Shown here one piece after another: positions 1-12,029 of a stretch of 64,000 nt of DNA. Location of the stretch: NCBI GenBank assembly GCA_963669155.1, contig OZ022591.1, positions 9,646,253 through 9,710,252 of the forward strand. Reading direction: 5' to 3'. The notes below the pieces were generated by a model, which was given only the letters and a program-made list of their open reading frames with translations, was not told the DNA's origin and made no database searches. Source of the DNA: Arbacia lixula. Lineage: Eukaryota; Echinodermata; Echinoidea; Arbacioida; Arbaciidae. Made by a program: the position numbers and the translations under genes. The stretch's first letter is position 1. Each line of letters begins with the position of its first letter.

Positions 1-229
1 CCCCCCTTCTCTCTCCCTTTCTATCGCTTTCTTTATCTCTCTGTCTCCCTCCCTCCCCCTCTATCTCTTCCCCCTCTCTGTCTCTCTCTCTCCATCTGTC
101 TCTCTTCCCCCTTGTGTCCCTGCCTCCCTCCCCTCTCTCCCTCGGCCTCCCTCCTCCCCCCTCTCTCTTTCTATCGCATTCTCTCGCTTTGTCTCTATCT
201 CTCTTTCCCTCTTCCTCGTATCTCCTCCT

Positions 230-273
<44 letters not shown>

Positions 274-330
274 CCTTCCCCTCTATCTGTCGGTGTCTCT
301 TTGTTACCCTCTCCCCCTTCTCTCTTTTCT
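1..330. repeat. CT-rich low-complexity tract
   Basis: Nearly pure pyrimidine sequence on the plus strand with a clean (CT)n core near 238-268. Open frames here encode only Leu/Ser/Pro runs and are not genes. Confidence 0.85.
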
Positions 331-1620
331 TTCGAGTTTACGTATAATACTAAGGCGACTTACAACAGATCGGGGGATGGGGTTGTCCTTAAATGATGGA
401 TAAAACATAACTATCTTCACATCCTTTCCTTTCTTCGATATATATGACAATTTACCGTCGCTCTTCAGACGAGTTCTCCTGACGTCATCTCCTTATCCGT
501 GTTCCCAGACTGTACATTTATTCTCCAAACTAAAAAATGTATTCGAATCTATTACATTTATAAATCTAAAGAGAAGTAACTTCATCATTCTCAGACTAAA
601 CCGGTGACGAAATTAAGATTGACTAGTCTTCCGCAGCCAGACCCCTTTATTGAATAGTTTCAAAAAAAATACCCAACAGCCTCCAAAGCCAGGCTATCGT
701 TTCCTGCGAAAGTGACTTTTGGAGGACATATACACTTGGCAGAATATCCGTCGTGAATTGGGCTTGAAATTTACGAAATTATGAGCAGAGGAAGGTGAAT
801 CTTAAGTTTTTTTTTTTAATCTCTTCCATCCCATCCTCTCTTTTCGTCCTCGTCACACAGGTTATTTCGACGTAGTGACAAGCACAGGAAGTTTCTTGCC
901 TACGCACCTGAACGAAACTTGTCTGCCTGAAATGATCCGTCTTGCTAAACCGGGTAAATCTCATCCATTTTCTCTGTAGTTATATCATAATGCCCAGTAG
1001 TACTATTCTCCTTCACCTTCTGATCCACCTCCGCATCTCGATTAAATGGACGTCAAAATAATGACAGCCCAAATTATTGTTCCGAAATAGTACTCGAAAC
1101 ATTCCTTGCAGATTTTTTTATACATTTTTTTAATGATTCACAGTATGCATACACTATTGTAAAACAACTGATATTGCTTAACCTAAACCTGGCTCTTTCT
1201 ACTCACCGTCCCTTTCACATGTCCCTTTGTTCCCGCCTTTCTCTTCCCCATCGCTCCATCCACCAATTTTGTTTAACCAAGACCGTACTAAACGTAAACT
1301 AACTTTATAGGACGCACAATAAATCAGCTGATGCTGCCACTAACTCAGTGATTTCCATCACATAATCACAACAGTTGTTGATTTCAATTATACTTTGTAA
1401 TTATTATGTGGACAAACTCGAGGTACTATGGTGATTCTGAAGACGAAATCAATTTCTATTACATCAATAATGATGTTTCACGTTGTTTTATTTGGCCTCC
1501 CATAAAGTCAGTTCTGGTTTAGTACACAATTAAGTAAAAACACCATCGTGAATGTCCTCTGTCTTCCATTATTGTATTTTGTCTTAAAAACTTGTCTTCT
1601 CCCATAACCCTCCACGCTTA
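331..1620. other. No gene recognised
   Basis: AT-rich single-copy-looking DNA. I see no convincing exon, RNA gene or repeat. It may be intron or intergenic DNA upstream of the terminal exon that starts at 1624. Confidence 0.4.
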
Positions 1621-1623
1621 CAG

Positions 1624-1817
1624 ACGGACTCATCATTATTACGACTCGGAAGTACATCTTTGACGGTGAAACGGGCGACATGAAACTCAAATCCGGTCTT
1701 GTTAAGTTGACGAAAGACGGCGCCCTTCAAAAAGTTGCTCATGAGGAGTCGTTTTACGAGAAAGATGGCAACGAAAATGTGATCGGCCTTACCCTTATTT
1801 ACAAGGTGTTAAAATGA
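1624..1817 (+). CDS. Probable terminal exon of an unidentified gene
   Basis: A pyrimidine-rich tract ending in CTTACAG at 1617-1623 is followed by an open frame, entered with two bases of a split codon, that ends in TGA at 1815-1817. It encodes about 64 residues of ordinary globular composition (including FDGETGDMKLKSGL and a C-terminal GLTLIYKVLK), quite unlike the low-complexity frames around it. The alternating hydrophobic pattern suggests beta strands, as at the end of a lipocalin-like or nitrobindin-like barrel, but I could not assign a family. Earlier exons would lie to the left, possibly outside the window. Immediately downstream is a (CT)n microsatellite, which would fall in the 3' UTR. 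Seen: splice acceptor and open frame. Inferred: that it is expressed. Confidence 0.45.
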
Positions 1818-1822
1818 GGCTG

Positions 1823-1828
<6 letters not shown>

Positions 1829-1863
<35 letters not shown>
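1829..1863. repeat. (CT)n microsatellite
   Basis: Uninterrupted CT dinucleotides just after the stop codon of the preceding exon. Confidence 0.95.
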
Positions 1864-1866
<3 letters not shown>

Positions 1867-2479
1867 ACTACATACCACACCCTGGCTGCTGATGACGAGT
1901 GTGGAACTGGCTGCCTGATTTTCTTTCATTTTGGTACTCTCTGGCCAGGAGAGTATTCAACTATTCATATATGGCATTTTCACATTGTGTTTGTAGGGCT
2001 GTTATATCATGTGAACATAACGTGACACAACGAGGCTATTGAACAAGATCTTAAACACCTTATCCAAAAATTTTGAGGTAATTATTTTTACCTAAATCAT
2101 GCATTTGGATCAAAAGTTTAAGTCTTGTGATATTCAACCTATCTTGATTATTGCCTCATGCTTATGCCGGATCGTGCCAACGTTATTGTGCTAGTTACGG
2201 AATACCGGTGTGAAGATATTCCGTTTGGTGCAATTATCATATATGATACATGTATATCCAATGAACACTTACACATGTACTAAAATCTTGTGTATTTCTA
2301 CTTCTTTTGAATAGAAGTGCGCAATAGGCTTTCTTTCTTTGAAGATGAACAAAAATATGTATATAATCATGATATTTTCTTACCTTTGTTCAAACAGGCA
2401 TTATTAATGGGAAATACATTTGGGAGAACATGAACATGAACATGATTTCAATCATTCAAATAATGTATCGGGTTTTATG

Positions 2480-2975
2480 ATGTTAGCAGGTATTGAAAAG
2501 GGCTTTTGATAAGTTAGAATGGTCCTACACATTTCAAGTTTTAAAGTATAAGTAAACATTTAAATGTTATAGCTTGGGTTAATTATATTCTTGTGTAATT
2601 AGCAATGGTTATGCTTCAGGATTTGTTAATATTAATCATGGTATTCGCCAGGGCTGTTTCCCAAGTCCATTACTTTTTATCATTTGTCATGAAATTATGA
2701 GTATGAGTGTAAAGGGTGATTCCGACATTCAAGTTATTATGATTAAAGATGTTGAAGTTAAAATCTGTATGTATGCTGGTGATACTACATTCTATGTATA
2801 TGATGTAAAATCTGTTCTCAAAATGCTGCGTTTGTAAAGATAAATTAAAGAATTATATTCCGGTTTATATATAAATCACACATTGTAGCACTTGGTTATC
2901 ATAAAGCCCACCATCCAGATATTCTTATTACAGGTTTGAAATATTCAAGAGGCCCATTGCAATTATTGGGAATTG
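2480..2975 (+). pseudogene. Decayed LINE reverse transcriptase fragment
   Basis: Conceptual translation in shifting plus-strand frames gives recognisable LINE reverse transcriptase blocks in the correct order: EKGFDKLEWSY near 2495, GIRQGCFPSPLLFI near 2645, the catalytic box in altered form (YAGDTTFY instead of YADDT) near 2772, and a final LGI block near 2970. Stops and frameshifts separate the blocks, and one catalytic Asp codon has become Gly, so the copy is dead. The endonuclease and C-terminal parts are absent. The type of LINE cannot be fixed from so short a piece; it resembles the L2/CR1/Jockey-like families. Confidence 0.7.
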
Positions 2976-3110
2976 ACTTTTGACCTTTGACCTGTGATCT
3001 TTCAGGGATTTGATCAAATATATCATTAGTTTACCTCAATGATGTGATTCATTCTCTGTACCATGTTTGCTTGGAATTGCGTCATCGGATTTGTAATTGT
3101 GAAAAAAAAA
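2976..3110. repeat. Dispersed TTTGACCTTTGACC repeat
   Basis: This stretch resembles 7155-7265 (the same GACCTTTGACC start, then ATCATTAGTNTACCTC and TACCATG...TTGGAATTG blocks). A related GACCTTTGACCCC word occurs near 16920. It is therefore an interspersed repeat, family unknown. Confidence 0.6.
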
Positions 3111-3765
3111 TCAATTTTGGGTCAATTTTTAGAGAGCGTAAGAGCGGCTGAGGTGTAAAAAAAAAAGAAGAGAGACACAAGGAAGACAGTGAGAAATGGA
3201 GGGAGAGAGGAAGAGGGAGATGGTGTGTGCGTAGCTAAAGAGAGGAATAAATCGAAGGGAGTTTCATTGCTGAAGGAGTTTTGTAGTAAGAGAAATGAAG
3301 AGAGAGATATAATAGTGTCTATAGATTCAAAGGGATAGTTGGATGGAACATAATGTTGCTCAAGATGAAGTCTTGAAGGGAAAAGAGAAAAGGACAGAGA
3401 GAGAGGGAGAGAGATAGAAAATGGGAGAAAGAGATAGAAATTGTGAGAGATATTTCCGAGTAGCAACAGGGTAAGGTTGAATGATGAAACTTTTGTTGCT
3501 TCAGAGGAAATTAGTTATGGAAAAAGAGAGACAAACGTGTGCATTTGTATGGCTACATAAAGAAATAAAGAAGTACAATATACTCTAGAAAAGATAGAGC
3601 TTTGCATACCAGAGCCATATAGACACATAGTTCGGCCAACTCGCATTCAAAACATGTCGTGTGTTGTTTTTTTGGACAAGCAGATAACAACAGAATATGC
3701 CATGTTGGCCAAACTCTGTGGATAGATAGCTCTGTCGCACAGTCATGCTCAGGCACACACGCACT
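3111..3765. other. Purine-rich DNA, no gene recognised
   Basis: Plus strand rich in GAGAGA and AAGAGA words up to about 3530, then unremarkable DNA leading into the CA repeat. Open frames here are low-complexity artefacts. Confidence 0.5.
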
Positions 3766-3832
3766 CGCACACACACAGAGACACACAAACACAGAGACAC
3801 AAACAGACACAGCCACACACAGAGACACACAA

Positions 3833-3864
<32 letters not shown>

Positions 3865-3905
3865 ACAGACACACAAACAGACACACACACATACACACAC
3901 ATACA

Positions 3906-3983
<78 letters not shown>
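3766..3983. repeat. (CA)n microsatellite, imperfect then perfect
   Basis: CA dinucleotides interrupted by CAGA, CAAA and CATA variants, becoming a long pure (CA)n run from about 3909 to 3983. Open frames in every register are repeat translations. Confidence 0.97.
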
Positions 3984-3985
<2 letters not shown>

Positions 3986-4545
3986 CAGACAGACAGGCAG
4001 AATCAACGGCCTATCTAACTGAATTATTTTTATCGTAATTGATTGCAGTCAGTGGGTGCATTGAATGTGTTCAAACGCATGGATATGACTGCACTGGACT
4101 GCAACCTACACTGGGAAGTTGGTCTCCAGCTCATTAATTTATGTACTCTGATTTTTTTTTGGATGATTTCAAATGTAAAAATAGATCTCACATCGTGGGA
4201 GCCCTGAAATAAATATCTGTGAAAATGTTTCTGTGATCCGTAGGTCCCCTCCCCCAACTACATAATGACACACTGACATATTGTCAGAACAAATATATGT
4301 ATGTTTCAAGCTTATCTTGTTATATTTCAATACAAAATTAAACAGCTATGGCAAGAAAAATCAAAGATGTATTTCAACTCTTATGATGAATGCACAATAT
4401 TCAATGCAATAAAGCAGAGATTACTTGTATTGCACATGTCTACATTTCAGCAATAACTATCATAAGTACCTGAAACTACAATAATACAAAGCCATACAGA
4501 GATTTTCATGTAATATCTTGCAAAAACTACTTTAAAAACTGCAGT
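3984..4545. other. No gene recognised
   Basis: AT-rich DNA without visible exons or repeats. Confidence 0.4.
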
Positions 4546-4865
4546 GTGTGTACACACATCATTTCTGAGTCTTATGAAATATGAACATAATAATGATGCT
4601 GTATGTTTAGAGATTTCATCAATCAATATCATAGTGTCTGTGGGCCACATCACTTCTGAATTATTTGAAATGAAATGAGTTATGAATCATCTACATGTAC
4701 AAAGAGGATACCTGACATAGCACCACATAATGATGTTGTATGTTTAGAGTCTTCATCACTCAATAGCAATGGGTGTGGGGGCCACATCACTTCTGAATTA
4801 TTTAAAATACAATGAGTTATGAATAATCTACATTTACAAAGAGGATACCTGACATAGCGCCACAA
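4546..4865. repeat. ~124-bp minisatellite, cluster 1
   Basis: Two and a half tandem units share the blocks GTATGTTTAGAG, TTCATCA.TCAATA, GGGCCACATCACTTCTGA, AATGAGTTATGAAT and GAGGATACCTGACATAG. The spacing between equal blocks is roughly 124 bp. Confidence 0.8.
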
Positions 4866-5649
4866 TAGCATACGGCATTTTCACGGCAACTGACGTTACA
4901 CGGCACAATTTTACACACCTTTTAATGCGTGTATCTCTCTTTCTACAAATACCTGGAGTTTGATATTGATACATTCAATAACGTTAACCTTGGTGTATTA
5001 AGTGATATTAAGATTTTCAATGCAACTGCATTTGTTACACTTCAGTGAGCAAAAATGTGTTGGTAACTGACGTTACACGAAAAGGACATGAATTTTAGGG
5101 TGTTCAGTAAAATAAAATGTCCCTGATTGTATAAAGTGATGAGTTCAATGTGTAAATATACATGTACCTTTGTTACTAGGTTCAGATATGTCAAAATATT
5201 AAATGATCTTTTATTGTATTTTGAGGGCTATGAGGGCTATCATGACAATGTTGGTAACTGGTGTTACGTAACTGACATTACACTTACTTTTGTCATTCGA
5301 TTTACATAGACAGCCATGGCTAGTTATTAGTTTGTAAGATCTTAAATCCCAGACTTATCAATATTAATAACATTCAACTGAAAAAAATGCAAAAGAATTG
5401 GTACATGTAATAACTAAGATTTACCCAAATAAATGAGTTTTAGTTATATGTTGTCCCACATATAGCATTTTATGTGCTGTTCAGATACTCATTAACAGAA
5501 ACGTTACAGAAAGAAATAAAGGTGGTACATGTACATGTAAATGGTAACCTTATCGTTCCTGCAGAATTCCTGATGCAGTGAGTTTTGAAAAACAAAATAA
5601 GTTTTGAAGTAGATCCCTTTGAAAAATGAGAGGGATGTCCATCTGTCGT

Positions 5650-5900
5650 GAACTTGCCCATAGGGTGTATGGGCCACATTGCGTCTGAGTTATTTAAGAT
5701 ACAATGAATTATGAATCATCTACATTTACAAAGAGGATACCTGACATAGCACCACATAATATTGTTGTATGTTTAGAGTCTTCATCACTCAATATCACAG
5801 GGTGTATGGGCCACACCACTTTTGAGTTATTTGAAATACAATGAATTATGAAGAATCTACATGTGCAATGAAAATACCTGACATAGCACCATATACTTAT
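5650..5900. repeat. ~124-bp minisatellite, cluster 2
   Basis: Two more units of the same family as 4546-4865, separated from them by about 0.8 kb of different sequence that contains repeated GTAACTGACGTTACAC words near 5060-5290. Both clusters have the same orientation. Confidence 0.8.
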
Positions 5901-6113
5901 GAATCAATTGTGATCCTGGCATACCCTGGAACTTGTACAAAATGCCATTTAATGACCACTTCAAATAATGACGAAATATTCATGTAATAACAAATGATAA
6001 CTCAACAATGCCTGCTCATATTTTCTATTTTTTCCCTCTTTTACATACGACTGGGAATATAAGATGGAGAACATATAACAATTTACTGTATCTGAAAATG
6101 AATCATCACCCAA

Positions 6114-6240
6114 GGGGGCATTTCATCAAAGGACTTGTCGGATATTTTATCCGACAAGTTTGCTATCGGCCAATAAGATGCAAGCATTTCAGTAGCTTAT
6201 AACAGAAAACGTCCGACAAGTCCTTTGATGAAATGCCCCC
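6114..6240. mobile_element. 127-bp foldback MITE
   Basis: Starts GGGGGCATTTCATCAAAGGA and ends with its exact inverse, giving terminal inverted repeats of about 30 bp (through CTTGTCGGA). The inner part is short and non-coding. Such hairpin elements are typical non-autonomous DNA transposons. The parental transposase family cannot be told. Confidence 0.9.
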
Positions 6241-8961
6241 CAGATATCTTTCAGACATTCCTGCATATCTGTATTTCAAAGCAGAGCAATGTATAGTTCT
6301 TGCTGCATGGCAAGATAAAGAGGCACTTAACTTATTAAACAATTACATGTTATACATGACGTCATATGGAATAATATTGCGTAGCTCCAATATATTCTAC
6401 AGAACGGGCAAAGGATTGCAATATCATACAGTGATATAATTGGCATGTACATGTAACTACTCTTCATTTTGTATTTGTCATATAATCTGAAAATGACCAT
6501 TTAAATCACAATAAGCAAATACATAACAATCTATTGCATTTTCCAAGTAAAAGAAAGATAACAAACAAACATTCACAATAACTACTAATAAATGTATTTT
6601 TGGTATGTATATTCATTTGTACACACACTTGGGTTTCCACAAAACTACATGTACAACAAAATGGAGAATGTTCTATTACATATTATAGATGCAAATGGTA
6701 GTAATACAGGATTTAAGTTGGATTCTGAAAGTGGCAATGTACATCATAATATAAAAATAAAGCAAATTAACATACATGTACATTAGATTGCATAGTATAT
6801 TGCATTTTTCCAAGAAGAGGTACAACATATAAATACATTATTAAATATATACATACACATCCACAAGTACTATCAATATTTGTTTTATTATGTACAAATA
6901 TTCAGTCAATTTTTTCTCAGTGATTTCTCTTCTTTAACCAATCATAAATGAGAATAACAAGATAATATTCATATAGTATGTTTGCATCATAGTACATACA
7001 CTGTACATAGAAGCTTGATGTGGCCATCCTGACTAATTAATCATAACTGGTACTGCTTACAGGATGCAATATTTGATTGGAATTGCATGATTTGATTTGA
7101 TTTATTGTGTAAAATATAAATTTGGGAACAATTTTTCATAGACAATTTTGGCAAAGTTCATTGACCTTTGACCTATCATCTTTTAGAAATTTTACCAAAT
7201 ATGTCATCAGTATACCTCTATAAAGTGATTAATCTCTATACCATGGTAGGTTGGAATTGTACTTTTCGAAGTGAACTTATTGTGAAAAACTTCAATATAT
7301 GCAATTGTTTACAAAGTTCATTGAACTTTCACCTTTGACCCCAATCAATATTGACCAATATTTTACACAATTCATAGGTCTCATGCAATGCACACATGTA
7401 CCAAATTTTAAACAAATCTGGTATATGGTTCTCAAGATATTCCATAAACGGATTTGGGCCGGCCGGCCGGCCGGATGGACAACCCGGAAACATGAGGCTT
7501 ATGGCCACTTTCGGAGACATAATCCTTCCGGCCACTTTGTGGCAGAGGCATAACAATCATTAAAAAAAAATAACAGTTTCTGTTCCTGGTAGTCAGACTT
7601 TCTATCAACGGAATACACACATTACAATTCTGTTCAGACCAGGTGAACATAAGAGTGAGTTGAAGGAAAAACAAAGTGATCCTTTGCATTTGTCGCCCTT
7701 TCATTTTACATAGTTTGAATTCTAAAAGGCCACAATATGAAACAAGCATTAAATAACTAAGCTTTATAACTGTGTTCGTCATCAAAAATTTGTTATCATG
7801 CAGTACAATGCATGCTCATGTTCACCAAATTTGATTAAAAGTCTTGGGCCAATTTCACAACAAAGGAACTTCACCAAAATCGATTATAATCTGTTACTCT
7901 CCCGATAGCTAAAAGTGTCAGAAATTCCCCCATATGTGTATGACATTCAAATCACACTTGTCCTGGCAAATAAGAAAAGACACATTCATATGTCATGTAC
8001 ATGTACATACTATGGAAACTACATCTGTGAATTAGATATAGTTGATTCTGAAAATAATTTAGAGTAGTCAACCTATTCAGTAGATGAACACAATCTTTCA
8101 TCCAGCACATTATGTCTCAGAGATTTGTGTCATATCATTATGAACAGATCCATAATCCATGCGATGCACAAAAGTCCTGAAACAGTCTCTCATACTCCAG
8201 TCTAATAGCCTTCATGTAATGCAGAAAAAGAAGCAACTGAGGTGCAAGAAGAACTTTTCCTTAAAGCTCCTTTTCTGCCAGACTCTAATGTCAGATGGGA
8301 ATAATGTGTATGGCTCAATTATGGATAAATGCAGTGAATTAATTTTGCAAAAATTAAAGAATATAATCTATAAACACATGTTATCGGAACTTTGGAAGAA
8401 ACAACCTGGAAATGGACTTCGAGTGAACTTACAAAGACTGTTACATTTTGAATAAATTTTTGGATGGGTTGCCAAAAATCATTGGCTGTGATCATAGAGT
8501 GGAGTTTTGAAAATACAGGAGAACTCAAGTTAGACTGGTAATTTTTTTTGTGTGAATACTTCCATGAACTTAGCTACAAGCATAATAAACACAAGGTAAG
8601 CCACTGACAACTATCAACAAAGAAAGAACTGATTACCTCCAGAATTAGCAATAGCTTTATAAGTAGCCTCCCTCTATGACCTTCCACTGCACTGATGGAA
8701 CTCCGTCGTTGTATCCGATCTTGGGATGCACGATGAGCCTCCTGGACATTTCTTACAGAGTCAGCAGGTGGCAGCAACCATAATGCAGTAAAAAACAATC
8801 TTTCACTTCACATTTTGGTCACAAGCCTGGTCCTTATCTATAGGACACTGGTTAACCAGGAAGTTATAGGTTCCATCTTTATGTAGCGTCTAGTCCTTTG
8901 CGTTTCTTTTGATATATTCAATGTTTGTTTGTCATTTTACATTTTGCTACTGTTGCACTGG
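6241..8961. other. No gene recognised; some repeat debris
   Basis: AT-rich sequence with many ACATGTAC words. It contains the dispersed GACCTTTGACC repeat at about 7155-7330 and a GGCCGGCCGGCCGG run at 7457-7474 inside another repeat-like block. From about 8600 to 8961 is the 3' flank of the following minus-strand gene; this flank is partly duplicated at 13150-13422. Confidence 0.4.
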
Positions 8962-10983
8962 TCAGACCCTGATAGGAATAACTGAATTCATGGTTGCATC
9001 GACATCCGACAGTTTTGTGGTAAAGACACCCGCCTCGATACAATCCCACAGTCCTCGAGGCAGTAGGTTTCTATAAGGAATGCGATGACGTAGTGTGGCG
9101 CGCACTGCAGTTTCTTCCAGAGAAAGAGGACCCTTGGCACACAATACTTCCACAACATGCTGATATCTGAAAGGCACTGCTTGGCTTTGAGATGAGGTGT
9201 TGGAGCTTTGATTATCCTCACTTGATGCTTCTTCCTCCAACTTCGCTGCAAATGCTCGCTCTGCATTAGCACTGACTGGGAAGCCAAAGCGTATAAGCAT
9301 CCACAATATTGGAACAATGAAGTCCATGTGACGGGAAGGATCATTTTGAGGATGTCGCAATAAAGTATCCCATAATGTTTCATTGGTCTCAAATCTGTGC
9401 ACAATATTGACCCCAAAGTGCTCTACAATAATAAATCTACAGATCATTCGTTGAATTCTACGAGAAACAATTAATAGGGCTTTTTCATCAACGTTTACGA
9501 TATTTGGGGACCAAAAATCCTCTTGAGCTGAGAAAATAAGGTAATGTGTGAACGATGTGCTATTCCTAACCTCAGCAGGGCAGGCTAACAGCCTCGAGTG
9601 AATTGTGGTTACCACCTTCTCCATTAAGCCATATGCTTCTTCCAGTGAGCATCCCTCATAGAAGCAAGCAATTGAGGTCGTCAGTGAAATTGTTGCTTCG
9701 ATGATGTCATTTAGTTTTTCTGTCACTCTGCTCAAGTCAGCCCGTGCCAAGATATCAAGGAATGTTGTAACCAATTTGCATACTTCCTCTCTAATGAAAT
9801 GAGTATTCAGGCAAGTCCATAACGCTCTGACAATGCCTGTAAATGTTGAAGACAGTTCCATTTTCCCTTCTAATTCTTGCCTCAAGCACAATGCATATAT
9901 CTTGACGGCTTTTTCAATGCAATTTCCTTTTTGAAAAGATTCTCCAAAGGTTAGCAAATGTTGCCACAAGTATCTGTTCTGAAGTTGCTCAGGAATTGAC
10001 CTTGCAATAATCAAGAAAGCTTCGATTTTGAACTGCAAAGGATCACTTTGTTTTTCCTTCAACTCACCTATAGTCTTAGCTTCTGTCTGGTCAAAAATTA
10101 CTTCAAGGCTTGAGATAGAATCCTTGTCTGCAACACTACAAGGTTCCCTCTCAAACAGTCTGGCTTCAAGCAAAAGTTCTAATGCAAACTTATACCTGTA
10201 AGGGCCTTCTGGAAGATCGAGGACTTTACTCTCAGTGTGCATTATGATAAAGGCTGCAGCAAGGAGTTCTAATGCCTTTACCTTTTCTTCACTAGGGATG
10301 GTCAGTTTGCCCTCTGCCTCTGACACAAAGTACCTCACTACATCTATCAAGCTCTGGAGGGCAGCAATTGTTGATGGGGTAACCCCACAAAAGTTTGCTT
10401 CAAAAGTGGCTTCACTATCAACAAGAATTTTAACAATGTCTAATTGTCTCGCTGCGGTCCTTCTAACATAAGACAGGTTCTCTGCTTGGTCACGAAGTGT
10501 TACAAAGTAGGTCTCCAACTTGCATGTTTGACACGCATAGTGCATAGGAGTGTTGCCATCTTGGTTGCAAACCTCATTAGGATTGGCGCCATTTTGCAGT
10601 AGAAGACGTACAATATCAATGCATCCATTCAGACAGGCGATCATGAGGGGGGTCATGCCTACATATTTCTTCAAGAATTTTGCATCCTCTGTGACTAAGG
10701 ATGTCCCAGGATACTTTTCATCCACCTTCACCTCCCTTCCGAGCAGGTACTCCACCATCCCCTTCCAGTTTTTGATACAGGCAATCATCAGTGCGCTCCT
10801 CCCAAGATCATCAGGGCTGCTTACATCAACAACCTTCTGGGTTTCCTTGACACCTTGCAAATACGTGTCAAGATTACTGACATATCTCTGCTCCCCTGCA
10901 TCCATCTCCTTGGCAAGATGTAACACATCTGGTGATTCCTCTAGAGAATCGTCACATGGCACACAAACATTACGCTCTGACAT
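8962..10983 (-). CDS. FEM1-like ankyrin-repeat protein (copy 1)
   Basis: A single uninterrupted frame of 673 codons with an ATG start. The N-terminal third holds ankyrin repeats (GRSALMIACIKN near residue 62, GMTPLMIACLNG near 109, DGNTPMHYACQ near 141, then a repeat with GVTPSTIAAL). These are followed by KALELLAAAF, the block that in FEM1 proteins begins the TPR-like middle domain. The C-terminus, SLEETAVRATLRHRIPY and LPRGLWDCIEAG, has the position and pattern of the FEM1 VHL-box/CUL2-box. Known for the family: FEM1 proteins are substrate receptors of CUL2 ubiquitin ligases that read C-terminal degrons. Inferred here: a divergent receptor of the same kind. It has fewer N-terminal ankyrin repeats than vertebrate FEM1 (about 620-670 aa), and the two C-terminal ankyrin repeats are unrecognisable. 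A paralogue lies at 18256-20229 and a broken 3' copy at 13423-13699, all on the same strand. Confidence 0.8.
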   Translation of the reverse strand: MSERNVCVPCDDSLEESPDVLHLAKEMDAGEQRYVSNLDTYLQGVKETQKVVDVSSPDDLGRSALMIACIKNWKGMVEYLLGREVKVDEKYPGTSLVTEDAKFLKKYVGMTPLMIACLNGCIDIVRLLLQNGANPNEVCNQDGNTPMHYACQTCKLETYFVTLRDQAENLSYVRRTAARQLDIVKILVDSEATFEANFCGVTPSTIAALQSLIDVVRYFVSEAEGKLTIPSEEKVKALELLAAAFIIMHTESKVLDLPEGPYRYKFALELLLEARLFEREPCSVADKDSISSLEVIFDQTEAKTIGELKEKQSDPLQFKIEAFLIIARSIPEQLQNRYLWQHLLTFGESFQKGNCIEKAVKIYALCLRQELEGKMELSSTFTGIVRALWTCLNTHFIREEVCKLVTTFLDILARADLSRVTEKLNDIIEATISLTTSIACFYEGCSLEEAYGLMEKVVTTIHSRLLACPAEVRNSTSFTHYLIFSAQEDFWSPNIVNVDEKALLIVSRRIQRMICRFIIVEHFGVNIVHRFETNETLWDTLLRHPQNDPSRHMDFIVPILWMLIRFGFPVSANAERAFAAKLEEEASSEDNQSSNTSSQSQAVPFRYQHVVEVLCAKGPLSLEETAVRATLRHRIPYRNLLPRGLWDCIEAGVFTTKLSDVDATMNSVIPIRV

Positions 10984-11199
10984 TTTTCTGGTACTTACAG
11001 CTCGTTTCTTGAGTGCAGTTTGGCTGTGATTCTTGCTGCTGATTTGCAGTTCCTGTTTGCCCGAAGAGTATCTGGTTAAAGGAGAGCAAGATAGATCAGT
11101 CTCAACCTTTTACTTTGAAAAAAATGGGGTCACAAAATCTGTTGACAAACAATGCATATTTCAGAGAGCCACTACTTGTCATTGAGTACCTTCCCTAGA
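10984..11199. other. Upstream region of FEM1-like copy 1
   Basis: Probable 5' UTR and promoter side of the minus-strand gene. On the minus strand a CTGTAAGTACC donor-like sequence sits just before the ATG. No clear TATA box was found. Confidence 0.35.
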
Positions 11200-11732
11200 C
11201 AGTGTGTCCCGGAAAAAAAAGGAAACCGGGATTCTAGTTTACTGAAACAAAATCATTGAATATTATATACATAATTGGAAAGTACGCTTCTTCTTCTTTT
11301 ATTTGACACCTAACATGATAGATATGAGTCATGCGTTGAGGAGCAACAAGTGTTTGTAAAATAATTGTCAAAATCAAGTTGCTCAGGACAAATGGTCAAG
11401 ATTGGTAAGGAAGCATTAACGTAGTGCATAAAAAGAATGGTTCATTAGCATTTCTTGTGTTCTTTGTTATACTTCCTTTACAAATTCTCTCATTGAGAGT
11501 GAATCAGTCAGAGGCATGGATTTTTGACCATTTGCCCTGCGCAACTTGATTTTGACGATTATTTTTAAACACCTGTTGCTCCTCAACGCATGACTCTTAT
11601 CTATCATGTTAGGTGTCAAATGAAAGAAGAAAAATCGTACTTTGTAATGATGTGTATAATATTCAATGATTTCTTTCAGTCAATTAGAGAAATAACACAG
11701 AATCTCGGTTTCCTTTTTTCTGGGACACACTG
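11200..11732. mobile_element. 533-bp hairpin element, CAGTGTGTCCC ends
   Basis: Begins CAGTGTGTCCCGGAAAAAAA and ends with the inverse (TTTTTTCTGGGACACACTG), followed by TA. The inner parts 11285-11410 and 11525-11640 are also inverted copies of each other (GTGTCAAAT, GAGTCATGCGTTGAGGAGCAA, TCAAAATCAAGTTG), so the whole unit folds into one long hairpin. No coding capacity. The ends resemble Tc1/mariner-type non-autonomous elements, but only the right side shows a flanking TA. Confidence 0.8.
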
Positions 11733-12029
11733 TATAGAGCATTTTGAAAAGAATGTTTCATTAGCATTTCTTGTGTTCTTTGTTATACTTCCTTTACAAA
11801 TTCTCTCATTGAGAGTGAATCAGTCAGAGGCATGGATTTTTGACCATTTGTCCCGCGCAACTTGATTTTGACAATTATTTTTTTAACACCTGTTGCTCCT
11901 CAACGCATGACTCTCGAAAGAAGAAAAATCGCACTTTGTAATGATGTGTATAATATTCAATGATTTCTTTCAGTCAACTAGAGAAATAACACAGAATCTC
12001 GGTTTCTTTTTTTCTGAGACACACCGTAT
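11733..12029. mobile_element. Second, half copy of the CAGTGTGTCCC element
   Basis: Repeats the right half of the preceding element (same order from CATTAGCATTTCTTGTGTTC through CTCCTCAACGCATGACTC to GAGACACACCG), joined directly to its right end. A 19-bp piece around TTATCTATCATGTTAGGTG is missing. It probably arose from tandem insertion or unequal exchange. Confidence 0.75.

Noticed and set aside
112-396. Two plus-strand frames rich in Leu and Ser
   Set aside because: They are translations of the CT-rich tract.
3553-4038. Overlapping frames on both strands coding for Cys/Val and Thr/His runs
   Set aside because: They are translations of the (CA)n microsatellite.
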